From Candidatus Pseudobutyricicoccus lothianensis (GTDB taxonomy: Bacteria > Bacillota > Clostridia > Oscillospirales > Butyricicoccaceae), in assembly GCA_904419295.1 (NCBI GenBank), contig CAJFRA010000002.1, positions 1-64,000 of the forward strand: a DNA stretch of 64,000 bases, given 5' to 3'. The translations under genes and the position numbers were made by a program. The notes beneath the pieces were generated by a model. It had not been told where the DNA came from. It did no database searches and saw only the letters and a program-made list of their open reading frames with translations. Positions 46,447 to 55,647 of the stretch are shown here, piece after piece; the stretch's first letter is position 1; each line of letters starts with the position of its first letter.

Positions 46447-47703
46447 TCATGCCTGTCTTTTGATATCCGCTCCCAGGGCGGCAAAAGCCCTTTCAATGTG
46501 GTCATAACCCCGGTCGATGTGGTCGATCTGGGTGATCTCGCTGGCGCTCTGGGCCGCCAATGCCGCCACTACCATGGCCGCGCCGCCCCGCAGGTCTGTC
46601 GCCTTGACAGAAGCGCCGGTCAAGTGATCCACGCCTGTCACCAAAGCCACCCGGCCTTCCACCCGGATATCTGCTCCCATCCGGCACAATTCCGCACAGT
46701 GGCGGTACCGGCTTTCAAAGATATTTTCCGAAAACATCGTGGTGCCCTGGGCCAGGCACAGCGTGGCCATCAAAGGCGACTGGGCGTCGGTGGGGAAACC
46801 GGGGTACGGCATGGTGCGCACCGGCCTTACACTGTGCAAACGGCCGGGCGCCCGCAGCCTCACTTCCTGGCCCCCCACCTGGATCTGGCAGCCGCTTTCC
46901 GCCAAAAGCTCTGTCACAGCTGCAAAATGGGCGGGTATCGTCTGCTGCACACAGATCTCCCCGCCGGCTGCTGCACAGGCGCACAGATAGGTGGCCGATT
47001 CGATGCGGTCTGGAATGACGCTGTGTTCCGTGGGCTGCCGGGTCGGCACGCCCCCTTGTATGGTGATATCGTGCTGGCCGGCGCCCTGCACTTGGGCCCC
47101 AGCCTTTTGCAGAAACTGCTGCAGATCCCAGATCTCCGGTTCCCGGGCCGCATTGACGATCCGTGTGGTGCCCTGGCAGGCGGTGGCGCACAGCATGATG
47201 TTTTCCGTAGCGCCCACACTGGGCAGAGACAAGTTGATCTGCCGGCCCTGCAGCGGGCCGCATTCGCAGGTGATCTCCCCGCCCTCCTCCTGGATGTGTA
47301 CGCCCAGCTTGCTCAGCGCATCCAAATGCAGGTCAATGGGGCGGGGGCCCAACTCGCAGCCGCCGGGGTATGTCATGCGCGCCTTGCCGCAGCGGGCCAG
47401 GATCGGCCCCAGGAAGATGACGGAAGAGCGCATCTCCCGCATCAGGTCGTCGGGAATATCCCACCGGTCCATACCGGCGGAATCCACCACAATGGTCCCC
47501 CCGCTGTATTCCACCCGGCAGCCCAAGTGCCGCAGGATGGCAATGGCCGAATGGACATCCTTCAGATCTGGGCAATTATGTATGATATTTTCGCCACCAT
47601 TGATGATGGTGGCTGCCAAAATCGGCAAAATACTGTTTTTGGCGCCGTTGGCACGGATGGAACCGTTGAGGGGATTTCCGCCGTTTACGATTAGCCTGCT
47701 CAT
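46447..47703 (-). CDS. murA: UDP-N-acetylglucosamine 1-carboxyvinyltransferase
   Basis: First committed enzyme of peptidoglycan synthesis, adding enolpyruvate to UDP-GlcNAc. It is 418 residues. The N-terminal NGAKNSILPILAA and the active-site loop GGCELGPRPIDLH with the phosphoenolpyruvate-binding Cys near 114 are present, so the enzyme should be fosfomycin-sensitive. PGFPTDAQS near 305 is also conserved. The start ATG at 47703 has an AGGAGGAA site. It lies within the dcw cluster after murG, where Gram-positives often place murB or ftsQ. Confidence 0.97.
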   Translation of the reverse strand: MSRLIVNGGNPLNGSIRANGAKNSILPILAATIINGGENIIHNCPDLKDVHSAIAILRHLGCRVEYSGGTIVVDSAGMDRWDIPDDLMREMRSSVIFLGPILARCGKARMTYPGGCELGPRPIDLHLDALSKLGVHIQEEGGEITCECGPLQGRQINLSLPSVGATENIMLCATACQGTTRIVNAAREPEIWDLQQFLQKAGAQVQGAGQHDITIQGGVPTRQPTEHSVIPDRIESATYLCACAAAGGEICVQQTIPAHFAAVTELLAESGCQIQVGGQEVRLRAPGRLHSVRPVRTMPYPGFPTDAQSPLMATLCLAQGTTMFSENIFESRYRHCAELCRMGADIRVEGRVALVTGVDHLTGASVKATDLRGGAAMVVAALAAQSASEITQIDHIDRGYDHIERAFAALGADIKRQA

Positions 47704-47826
47704 AATTCTTCCTCCTGTGCGGTTGACCACCCGCGGGATGCGGCACAGCCGTGCCAGTGGAAAGCACCCGGTGGCGGGCGGTATCTTACCCCATACTATG
47801 CCGGTCTCCGCCGCCTTGTTCAGCCC

Positions 47827-48948
47827 TTAGGCCAGCAATTGACAGATCCCTTGGTAAATCTGTTCCACTGCATCGGTTTTTGCCAGGGAACGCGCCTTGG
47901 CGCCCATTTCCTGCAGCTTCGCCGGGTCTTGCAGCAGCTGGCAGGCCGTGTCATAGATCTTCTTCCCGGTGGCTTCCGCCTCGGTGATGACCACCGCTGC
48001 GCCGTACCGCTCCAGCACCCGGGCGTTTTTCTCCTGGTGGTTGTCCGCCACATAAGGCGATGGCACAATGATCGAAGGTTTCCCGGCGGCACAGACCTCC
48101 GCCAGGGTGGAAGCGCCGGCCCGGCAGATCACCAGATCCGCTTCGCACAGCACTTTATCCATATCAAAGATATACTCCCGCAGGTCGATGTTCCGGGCCG
48201 TTTCCAGGTCCACCCCCATTTTGGCGATGTACTCCGGCATCCACTTGTAGTTGCTGGCCCCGGCGGCGTGCACCAGGCAGAAAGGCTTTTCTTGGGCGCA
48301 GAGTTTGATGCACTCACTCATTTTTTGGTTCATATAAAGGGCGCCCACACTGCCCCAAAACGAGACTACCATCGGGCCGCCCTCTTCGCCAAACAGCCGC
48401 TGTTTGAGCCCATCGGGCCGGGCGTTCACGATCTCCTGGCGCACCGGGCTGCCGGTGAGCACCACTTTCTTCGCCCCTGGCAGCTGTGGCCCTGTCTCGG
48501 CGAAACTGGTAAACACACAGTCCACTTTACGGCTCATCCGCTTGACCACCATACCTGGCGCTGCGTTCACTTCCAGCATGGCGCAGCGGATACCCTGGCG
48601 CACGGCGGCCTGCACTGCGGGGTAGCTGGCATAGCCGCCTGTGCCCAGCACCAGGTCGGGCTGAAATTCGCCCAGGATCTCCCTGGCGCGGCGGCTCGCT
48701 TTGGCCGCCTTGGAAAGGGCGTCCACATTCTGGCGGATGCCTTTCCAATTCAATTTGCGGGAAAGCCCTGCCAGCGGGAATGTATACAATGGGTAACCCG
48801 CCCGCTTGACCAACCGCTCTTCTATAGCGCCTTCGGCCCCGGCAAACCGGATATCTGCCTGGGGCTGTTGGCTTTTGATATAACCGGCCACGGCCAAGGC
48901 CGGGTTCACATGGCCCGCCGTGCCGCCGCCGGTAAACAAGATCTTCAT
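47827..48948 (-). CDS. murG: UDP-GlcNAc:lipid I transferase MurG
   Basis: Peripheral membrane glycosyltransferase that converts lipid I to lipid II. It is 373 residues. The N-terminal GGGTAGHVNPALA, the central SFWGSVGA and the sugar-nucleotide motif CRAGASTLAEVCAAGKPSI near 285-303 are typical. The start at 48948 is chosen for alignment to the family; its ribosome site (GGGA, 10 bases away) is weak. It follows ftsW by 31 bp. Confidence 0.96.
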   Translation of the reverse strand: MKILFTGGGTAGHVNPALAVAGYIKSQQPQADIRFAGAEGAIEERLVKRAGYPLYTFPLAGLSRKLNWKGIRQNVDALSKAAKASRRAREILGEFQPDLVLGTGGYASYPAVQAAVRQGIRCAMLEVNAAPGMVVKRMSRKVDCVFTSFAETGPQLPGAKKVVLTGSPVRQEIVNARPDGLKQRLFGEEGGPMVVSFWGSVGALYMNQKMSECIKLCAQEKPFCLVHAAGASNYKWMPEYIAKMGVDLETARNIDLREYIFDMDKVLCEADLVICRAGASTLAEVCAAGKPSIIVPSPYVADNHQEKNARVLERYGAAVVITEAEATGKKIYDTACQLLQDPAKLQEMGAKARSLAKTDAVEQIYQGICQLLA

Positions 48949-48979
48949 CGTTCTATCGTTCCCTTCTCCCTTGAATCCG

Positions 48980-50143
48980 TCATCCCTGCTCCGGTGCCGG
49001 GATATACCTGGAAACACCGAGGATGATCCCCACTTCGCCCAGCAGCATCAACAGGGATGTGCCGCCATAGCTGAAAAAGGGCAGGGCCGCACCGGTGACG
49101 GGCAGCAGCCCGGTGACGACGCCCATATTGAAAATGGTCTGCACCGCAATCTGGGTGGTGATGCCGGCCACCAGCAGTGTGCCGAACCGGTCCGGCGCCC
49201 GCAGGGCGATCTGGAACCCCCGGACGATCAGCGCTGCAAAGACGATCATGATGAGCACCGCGCCCACCATGCCCAGCTCTTCACAGACCACTGAAAAGAT
49301 GAAGTCGTTGGCCGGTTCCGGCAGGAACAGGTGCTTCTGCCGCCCTTGGCCCAGGCCCAGGCCCCAAAAGCCGCCCGAGCCAATGGCCATCAGCGATTGG
49401 GCCCCCTGCCAGCCGTCGCCCCGGAAATCGCTGAATGGGTCCAGCCAGACCTTGACACGGGCCATGGCGTGGGGCAGCAGGAAGATCAGGCCCACGCAGC
49501 CGGCCACACCGGCCACGCCCATGCTGATCAGCCAAGCCAAGTTGGCGCCGCCCAAAAAGATCATCACGATGCCTGTGACGCCGATGATGACGGTGGCGGA
49601 AAGGTGGGGTTGTTTGACCAGCAGCAGGGCAATGACGCCGATGATGGCCACAAAAGGCAAAATACCATAGCGGAACGTCCGCATCCGCTTGGGGCCCCAG
49701 ATGGTGATCATGCTGGCAAAACAGAGGATCAGGGCAAATTTGACGATCTCCGAAGGCTGGAATTCGATGCCGATCTTCAGCCAGCGGGTCGCGCCGTTGT
49801 GCTCCACACCAAAGGGGATCACCGCTGCCAGCAACAACAGCGATACCACCATAAGAGGCAGGGCAAAGTAGTGGAGCTTGTGGTAATTGAACCGGGAGGC
49901 CACCAGCATCACCACGATGCCCAGCAAAGCATACATCCCCTGGTTCTTAAAGTAAAAGGCGCCGTCATGGCCTTTCGTATTGTATATCGCATCCACATAA
50001 CTGGCGGAAAACAACATGATGAGCCCGACGCACAGCAGCAGCAGGGTCAAGATCAAAAATGGGATATCCATGCCGGCGGTCTTGGCCTTTTTTTTGCGCG
50101 GCCGGTCGGGATGCAATGGTACATTGGCAGTTGTGGTTTTGAT
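48980..50143 (-). CDS. ftsW: lipid II polymerase FtsW (SEDS family), start codon uncertain
   Basis: SEDS peptidoglycan polymerase of the divisome with about ten transmembrane helices. Family motifs include NQGMYALLG near 70, EFQPSEIVKFA, GSGGFWGLGLGQGRQK, PEPANDFIFSVVCEELG and the final FFSYGGTSLL. The start is unusual: a strong GGAGG site (50153-50157) is followed at a normal distance only by an in-frame ATC (50143), giving a 387-residue protein. A TTG at 50116 or an internal ATG at 50071 have no ribosome site. Either could be correct; the coordinates given use the ATC. Confidence 0.9.
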   Translation of the reverse strand: MKTTTANVPLHPDRPRKKKAKTAGMDIPFLILTLLLLCVGLIMLFSASYVDAIYNTKGHDGAFYFKNQGMYALLGIVVMLVASRFNYHKLHYFALPLMVVSLLLLAAVIPFGVEHNGATRWLKIGIEFQPSEIVKFALILCFASMITIWGPKRMRTFRYGILPFVAIIGVIALLLVKQPHLSATVIIGVTGIVMIFLGGANLAWLISMGVAGVAGCVGLIFLLPHAMARVKVWLDPFSDFRGDGWQGAQSLMAIGSGGFWGLGLGQGRQKHLFLPEPANDFIFSVVCEELGMVGAVLIMIVFAALIVRGFQIALRAPDRFGTLLVAGITTQIAVQTIFNMGVVTGLLPVTGAALPFFSYGGTSLLMLLGEVGIILGVSRYIPAPEQG

Positions 50144-50175
50144 GGGGATGCACCTCCGGATTCATGCAGGGGCGC

Positions 50176-51168
50176 TCAGGCCAAAAAAGGCTGCACGCCA
50201 AAATAGGAAATCACACACATCACCGCCGTGATGGCGGAAAAGACGAACACGATCTTTTTTTCGCTCCAGCCGCACATTTCGAAATGGTGGTGCAGCGGCG
50301 CCATTTTGAAGATCCGCTTGCCGTGGGTCAGTTTAAAATAAGTCACTTGGATGATATCACTCAGCGTTTCCACAATGTAGATCAGCCCCACAGGCACTAA
50401 GATCAACGGCAGGTCGCAGGCAAAAGCCATGCCGCACACCGCGCCGCCCAAAAACAGGGAGCCGGTATCGCCCATAAAGACCCTGGCCGGGTTTTTGTTG
50501 TAGAGCAAAAAGCCCAAAAGGCTGCCCAGCAAGCCGGCGGAAAAGGCTGCCGTGGCATCCTGCCCGCCGCCCAGCTGCAAAAACAGGGCTGTAAAGAAGG
50601 CTGCCACCACGGCGGTGACCGATGCCGCCAAACCGTCGATGCCGTCTGTCAAGTTCACGGCGTTCACCGTGCCCACAATGACAAAGATGGCACAGGGCAG
50701 ATAGATCCACCAGGCAAAGGTAAACGTCACATCCAAAAAGGGCACGTACACCTGGCCGGTCAAATGGCCCATGGTCCGCAGGATGGTGACGAACAGGGCG
50801 GCAGCCGCAATTTGGAGCAGCAGTTTTTGCAACGGCGTCAGGCCCTGGTTCTGCTTTTTTTTGATCTTGGTGTAATCGTCGATCATGCCGATCAGTCCGA
50901 ACACCAGAGAAAAGACGAATAGGATCACCGGTTTCCAGTCGCCCTGCTGCCGGATGGCCGGCAGGCACACTGCCAATGCACACAGCAGGCCGGCGATGAA
51001 CAGGATGCCCCCCATGGTGGGCGTATACTGCTTTTTCATATGCCAGGTGGGCCCATCTTCCAGGATCTTTTGTCCGAACTTCAATTTTTTTAAAAACCGG
51101 ATGACAGGCATCCCCAGCAGCGCTGTGACGAGCAGCGCGATCACAAATGCGGCCATGGCCATTTTCAT
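50176..51168 (-). CDS. mraY: phospho-N-acetylmuramoyl-pentapeptide transferase
   Basis: Integral membrane enzyme making lipid I. It is 330 residues with about ten helices. Conserved parts are the early GPTWHMKKQYTPTMGG, the DDYTKIKKKQNQGL loop near 108-121, NAVNLTDGIDGLA near 175 and the HHHFE motif near 280. The start at 51168 has a GGGGG site. It is 117 bp after murE, with a large hairpin in the gap. murF and murD, which usually flank it, are absent. Confidence 0.97.
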   Translation of the reverse strand: MKMAMAAFVIALLVTALLGMPVIRFLKKLKFGQKILEDGPTWHMKKQYTPTMGGILFIAGLLCALAVCLPAIRQQGDWKPVILFVFSLVFGLIGMIDDYTKIKKKQNQGLTPLQKLLLQIAAAALFVTILRTMGHLTGQVYVPFLDVTFTFAWWIYLPCAIFVIVGTVNAVNLTDGIDGLAASVTAVVAAFFTALFLQLGGGQDATAAFSAGLLGSLLGFLLYNKNPARVFMGDTGSLFLGGAVCGMAFACDLPLILVPVGLIYIVETLSDIIQVTYFKLTHGKRIFKMAPLHHHFEMCGWSEKKIVFVFSAITAVMCVISYFGVQPFLA

Positions 51169-51223
51169 GCTCTTCTTCCCCCGTAGCGTTGGATTTTGCC
51201 CCCTCCGGGGCCCCATAAGCATG

Positions 51224-51263
51224 GGTGTGCGCGCAACGCTTTGCTGCGCCGCGCGCTCACACC
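51224..51263. repeat. large intergenic hairpin between murE and mraY
   Basis: An 11-bp stem with a 2-base bulge (51224-51234 with 51251-51263) and an inner 3-bp stem. There is no poly-U, so it is not an ordinary terminator. Two 10-11 base words of it recur in the corA leader. Confidence 0.65.
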
Positions 51264-51285
51264 GCCTCTCTATTTCACTTCCGTT

Positions 51286-52737
51286 TTATCCTTTTTGTTT
51301 GGCAAAATAATTTGCCACCTCTTCCCGTTCATCCAAATGGTGTTTGACGCCCTGGATCTCTTGATAGGTCTCATGGCCTTTGCCCATCAAAACCACCACA
51401 TCCCCAGGTCTTGCGTTTTCCAGCGCGTAGACGATGGCGGCGCGGCGGTCATCGATCACCGCCATAGGCGTCTTGCTCCGTTTCATGCCGGGCAAGATCT
51501 CTTCAATGATGGCCCGCGGGTCTTCACTGCGGGGGTTATCCGATGTGACGATGCAGAAATCTGCCAGCCGGGCCGCCACCTCGCCCATGATGGGCCGCTT
51601 GGTCCGGTCCCGGTCGCCGCCGCAGCCAAACAGGGCGACCACCCGGCCTTTGGCAAAGCCTTTCACCGCTTTGAGGATGTTTTCCATCCCATCGGGCGAA
51701 TGGGCGTAATCGATCAATACGGTAAAATCAGCCGGCACGGGCACCACTTCTGCCCGCCCTTTGACGCCATGGGCGTTTTTCAACGCCGCGGCGATCTCCG
51801 GCAAGGCAAGGCCCAGGGCCATGCAGCAGCTGGTGGCCGCCAGCGCATTATAGACCGAAAACATGCCGGGGATCCCCAGGCTGATGCGGTGGATGATGCC
51901 TTTTCCCACAGCCTCGAACTCCACCCGGTCCGGTTTGAGATTGATGTTCTTCGCCACCAGGTCGGCGTTGTCATCCTTCGCCGAATAGGTCTGGAAAGTG
52001 CAGGTGCCCTGCTCCATCATAGTTTTCCCTGCCGGATCATCCAGGTTGACCAGGCCCCAACGGGCCATGCGGAACAGTTTGGCCTTTGCCGCCTGGTACC
52101 GTTCCATGGTCTGGTGGAAATCCAGGTGATCTCTGGAAAGGTTGGTAAATACCGCCGCGTCAAACTCAATGCCGTAGACCCGGTCCAGCTCCAGGGAGTG
52201 AGAGGAAACTTCCATCACTGCGTAGGCACAGCCGGCTTCCCGCATTTGGGCCAACAGCTGGAATACCTCGTAAGATTCCGGCGTGGTCCGCTGGGCGGGG
52301 AATTCCCTGTCCCCCACGATGTTCACATTCGTCCCCATCAGGCCCACTTTTTTGCCTGTCACCTGCTCCAAGACCGAGCGGATCAGAAACGTGGTCGTGG
52401 TCTTTCCGTTGGTACCGGTGACGCCGACCATCGTCATGCTCTCCGCCGGGTGGCCAAAATAATGGTTGCTCATCTGGGCCAGGGCCCGCCGGGAATCGTC
52501 CACCTGCACATGGGGGATGGCGCCGGAGGGCGGTGTTTCGCACACCACGGCAACCGCCCCTTTTTCCACCGCCTGATCGATGTATTTGTGCCCGTCGGTC
52601 TGGTAGCCCCGAATGGCGACAAACACATCCCCCGGCTGCACCTTGCGGGAGTCGTAGCACAGATCCCTGATCTCTCTATCCGGCTCACAGGCCCATGTTT
52701 TCACATCCACGCCGTTGAGCAAATCGATGAGCTTCAT
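51286..52737 (-). CDS. murE: UDP-MurNAc-L-Ala-D-Glu:meso-diaminopimelate ligase
   Basis: ATP-dependent Mur ligase adding the third residue of the stem peptide. It is 483 residues. The ATP loop GVTGTNGKTTTTF near 110-122 is intact and DNPRSEDP near 400 marks meso-DAP rather than lysine specificity. The carbamylated-Lys and His-rich regions (EVSSHSLELDRV) are present. It starts 27 bp after the PBP gene stop, with a GGAAGGTG site. Confidence 0.97.
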   Translation of the reverse strand: MKLIDLLNGVDVKTWACEPDREIRDLCYDSRKVQPGDVFVAIRGYQTDGHKYIDQAVEKGAVAVVCETPPSGAIPHVQVDDSRRALAQMSNHYFGHPAESMTMVGVTGTNGKTTTTFLIRSVLEQVTGKKVGLMGTNVNIVGDREFPAQRTTPESYEVFQLLAQMREAGCAYAVMEVSSHSLELDRVYGIEFDAAVFTNLSRDHLDFHQTMERYQAAKAKLFRMARWGLVNLDDPAGKTMMEQGTCTFQTYSAKDDNADLVAKNINLKPDRVEFEAVGKGIIHRISLGIPGMFSVYNALAATSCCMALGLALPEIAAALKNAHGVKGRAEVVPVPADFTVLIDYAHSPDGMENILKAVKGFAKGRVVALFGCGGDRDRTKRPIMGEVAARLADFCIVTSDNPRSEDPRAIIEEILPGMKRSKTPMAVIDDRRAAIVYALENARPGDVVVLMGKGHETYQEIQGVKHHLDEREEVANYFAKQKG

Positions 52738-52764
52738 CCTGTCACCTTCCTCTGTTGTTTCCGG

Positions 52765-55056
52765 TCATTGGGCACGCTGGTCCAGGTCCACGAATTCCAC
52801 TGTGACCACCGTCCCCACAGGCGCCTGGCCGGTCACGTTCTGTTTGCTGGCCACCACATTGCCTGTGCTGTCTGCCGCGCCGGTCCCCTTCATATAGAGG
52901 CCGGCCTGCTCCAGCTGAGATCGGGCCGCGGCCACGGAAAGGCCTGTTACATCGGGCACTGTGACCGGCTCTTCCGGTTTTGTACCGCCCATATACAGCA
53001 CCACCTGGGCTGTGCCAGGGATTTTGGCCCCATAGCTGGGCACTTGGTCGGTCACGGTATCGCCGTCGCCCACCACCCGGTAATCCAGGCCCGCTTTTTC
53101 CAAAGCGCTGGCCGCTTCCACTTCGGTCTTGCCCGTCACATTGGGCACAGCGATATCCTGCAGGGCCAGCTCGTCGGCAGAATAAGCAGGTTCCACGCCG
53201 ATGTAGGGCAGGATATCCGCCATGATGCGCCGCACCACAGGGGCGGCCGTAATACCGCCGGTCTTCTGCTGTACCATCGGTTCATCCAAAACCACCAGCA
53301 CGGCCACTTGCGGATCGTCTGCCGGTGCAAAGGCAATAAAGGAAGCTGCATACAAGTCGGTACGCCCTGTCTCCGCCTGTCTCACCTTTTTTTCCGAAGT
53401 GCCTGTCTTGCCCGCAATGCGGTAGCCGGCGATGTAGGCGTTTTTGCCGGTGCCTTCAGACACCACGCTTTCCAGGATATCACACATCAGCTCCGATGTC
53501 TCCTCGGAGATCACCTGGCGGACCACAGTGGGTTCTGTGCTTTTGACGATGCTGCCGTCTTCCGCCAAGATCTCCTTGACGATGTAAGGCTGCATCAGGT
53601 TGCCGCCATTGGCCACAGCGGACACCGCTGTGATCAGCTGGATGGGCGAGATCTGGAAGTTCTGGCCGAAGCTGGCGGTGGCCAAGTCTACCTTGTTGGA
53701 AAGGAAGCGCTCTTCGTCATGGAAGATGCTGGTCCCTTCGCCAGGCAGGTCGATGCCGGTGCGCTTATCCAGGCCAAAAGCTTTGTAGTATTTCAGGAAG
53801 TTCTCCGCCCCCAGCTTTTGCCCGATGTCAATAAAAGCGGGGTTGCAGGAATTCTGTATGGCTTTGTACAGATTCTGATCCCCATGGGCGTTGGGGTATT
53901 TCCAGCACCGGATGGGCTTGGGCCACCCTTCTACCATGCGGTAGCCTGGGCAATAAAATGTGCTGTCCACCGATACGGCCTTTTCTTCCAAGGCCATAGC
54001 CGCCGTCAGGATCTTAAAGGTAGAACCGGGGTCATAAGTATCGGTAATGGCTTTGTTCCGCCATTGATCCTGCAAGATCTCCGTGCGTTTTTCCTTGTAT
54101 TCTTCTTCGTCGGTAATGGCCTGCAGCTCTTGCAGCTTGGTTTCATCGGTGATGGTGAAGGGGTCGTTGGGGTCAAAATCCCCCTTGGTGGCCATGCCCA
54201 AAATAGCGCCGGTGTTCACATCCATCACAATGCCCGTCACCTGGTTCGCCACCTGGTTATCATAGGCTGCGATCTCCAGGTTTTTTTCCAAATAGTGCTG
54301 GATCACCTCGTCGATGGTCAGCACCACATCGTTACCGTTTTGGGCATCGTAATACATCTCATAAGAAAAGGGCATCTCTTCGCCGCTGGCATTGGTGGCG
54401 GTGATCACCCGGCCGGGCGTGCCGGTCAGGTATTCGTCATATTCCATCTCAATGCCCGAAAGGCCCTGGTTGTCGGTTCCCACAAAGCCCAATACCTGGG
54501 CGCAGAAGTTGCCAAAGGGGTAATAGCGCTTGGTGTCCGGCGCCATATAGATGCTGGTGATCTTCGCTTTTTTCTCTGCGCCCTCTTTCAAATTTTTATT
54601 GTATTCGTCTACTTCATTGTTATATTCTTCTTCAAAAGCCCGCACTTGGTCGGCGACTTCCTTTTCCACGCCCCGCTGGATCACTTCGTAAGCCGAATCG
54701 GTCTTGGAGGCTTTGGCATAGACTTCGTCGTACTCCATGCCCAAGATATTGGCCAAGTTCTCCGAGATCACCTGGGCCTGTTCGTCGTCGGCGATCTTCC
54801 GGGGCTCCAGCGTCACCATCTCCACCGATGCGCTGATGGCCAGGGGCTTCATATTGCAATCGTAGATCGTCCCCCGGGTCGGCTCGATCGTCTTGTCGCG
54901 GGTCTGCTGGGCAATGGCCTTTTCCTCGTAAAATTCATGGTCCAGCACCTGCAGCTGGAACAGCCGGCCGGCCACAATGGCAAAAGCGCCCAACCCGAAC
55001 ACTGCAGCGGCAAACAAAATACGGCGCCGCATCATACTATTGGCTTTTTTGGACAT
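52765..55056 (-). CDS. spoVD: class B penicillin-binding protein with PASTA domains (SpoVD/FtsI type)
   Basis: Monofunctional transpeptidase of 763 residues. One transmembrane helix lies near 12-32. The pedestal domain covers about 50-280 and the transpeptidase about 285-620. Catalytic motifs are complete: SxxK as STFK near 341, SCN near 402 and KTGT near 552. Two C-terminal PASTA domains (about 635-695 and 700-760) match the SpoVD/PBP2x pattern. Because this is the only class B PBP in the cluster, it may be the divisome FtsI, the sporulation SpoVD, or both. Confidence 0.93.
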   Translation of the reverse strand: MSKKANSMMRRRILFAAAVFGLGAFAIVAGRLFQLQVLDHEFYEEKAIAQQTRDKTIEPTRGTIYDCNMKPLAISASVEMVTLEPRKIADDEQAQVISENLANILGMEYDEVYAKASKTDSAYEVIQRGVEKEVADQVRAFEEEYNNEVDEYNKNLKEGAEKKAKITSIYMAPDTKRYYPFGNFCAQVLGFVGTDNQGLSGIEMEYDEYLTGTPGRVITATNASGEEMPFSYEMYYDAQNGNDVVLTIDEVIQHYLEKNLEIAAYDNQVANQVTGIVMDVNTGAILGMATKGDFDPNDPFTITDETKLQELQAITDEEEYKEKRTEILQDQWRNKAITDTYDPGSTFKILTAAMALEEKAVSVDSTFYCPGYRMVEGWPKPIRCWKYPNAHGDQNLYKAIQNSCNPAFIDIGQKLGAENFLKYYKAFGLDKRTGIDLPGEGTSIFHDEERFLSNKVDLATASFGQNFQISPIQLITAVSAVANGGNLMQPYIVKEILAEDGSIVKSTEPTVVRQVISEETSELMCDILESVVSEGTGKNAYIAGYRIAGKTGTSEKKVRQAETGRTDLYAASFIAFAPADDPQVAVLVVLDEPMVQQKTGGITAAPVVRRIMADILPYIGVEPAYSADELALQDIAVPNVTGKTEVEAASALEKAGLDYRVVGDGDTVTDQVPSYGAKIPGTAQVVLYMGGTKPEEPVTVPDVTGLSVAAARSQLEQAGLYMKGTGAADSTGNVVASKQNVTGQAPVGTVVTVEFVDLDQRAQ

Positions 55057-55141
55057 TTTCTCACCTGTTCATTAAAAAATGAGAGCAAGAAACCTTACAT
55101 TCCTTACTCCACTTGCCCTCATCCCCATGATATGTCTGCCG

Positions 55142-55636
55142 TCAGTTGAGATATTCCACCACGGCATTGAAACTTTTGATCAGCCCTCTCAGAAAAGCCG
55201 GATATTGGGTCTCTTCTTCGGGGATCTCGACGCTGTCCCCTTCCGAAAGATCCACATATTCCAGCTGGCTCTTGTCTGATTTCATCATGCCCAGCGCGTT
55301 TTTCGCCCGGTCTTCCACATAAGTCAAGTTGAAGATCTGTTCCTTTTTGGCGTCCAGGGCGTTACCGTCGCTTTCCAGCTCTTCCAGCTGGGCCTTCAGG
55401 TCGGCGTTCTGACGGGTCAGTTCCGTCACCTTCATATAGTTAAAAACAATGACCAGCAATGCTGCAAATACCACACAGACGATGGCGGTGTATTTACCAT
55501 AGGGCACTTTGGGCCGCGCTTTGCCTTTGTGGACTTGCATCGGCTGATTCTGCTCCTCCTGACGGGGAAGCACGCGGGCATAATCGTATGCTACACTTTG
55601 CCGGGAGGGCGGCGCCTTTTTTGCATGCTGTGCCAT
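55142..55636 (-). CDS. ftsL: cell division protein FtsL
   Basis: Bitopic divisome protein of 164 residues, a little longer than usual because of acidic and aromatic residues at the C terminus. A basic cytoplasmic part is followed by a transmembrane helix near 49-66 and a leucine-zipper coiled coil near 68-115. It is assigned by its place between rsmH and the PBP gene as well as by topology. Confidence 0.85.
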   Translation of the reverse strand: MAQHAKKAPPSRQSVAYDYARVLPRQEEQNQPMQVHKGKARPKVPYGKYTAIVCVVFAALLVIVFNYMKVTELTRQNADLKAQLEELESDGNALDAKKEQIFNLTYVEDRAKNALGMMKSDKSQLEYVDLSEGDSVEIPEEETQYPAFLRGLIKSFNAVVEYLN

Positions 55637-55647
55637 TGTCTTACCTC

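Noticed and set aside
51196-55149. 1317-codon open frame antisense to murE and spoVD
   Set aside because: It covers two well-supported genes on the other strand and is Gly/His/Arg-rich as expected for a shadow.
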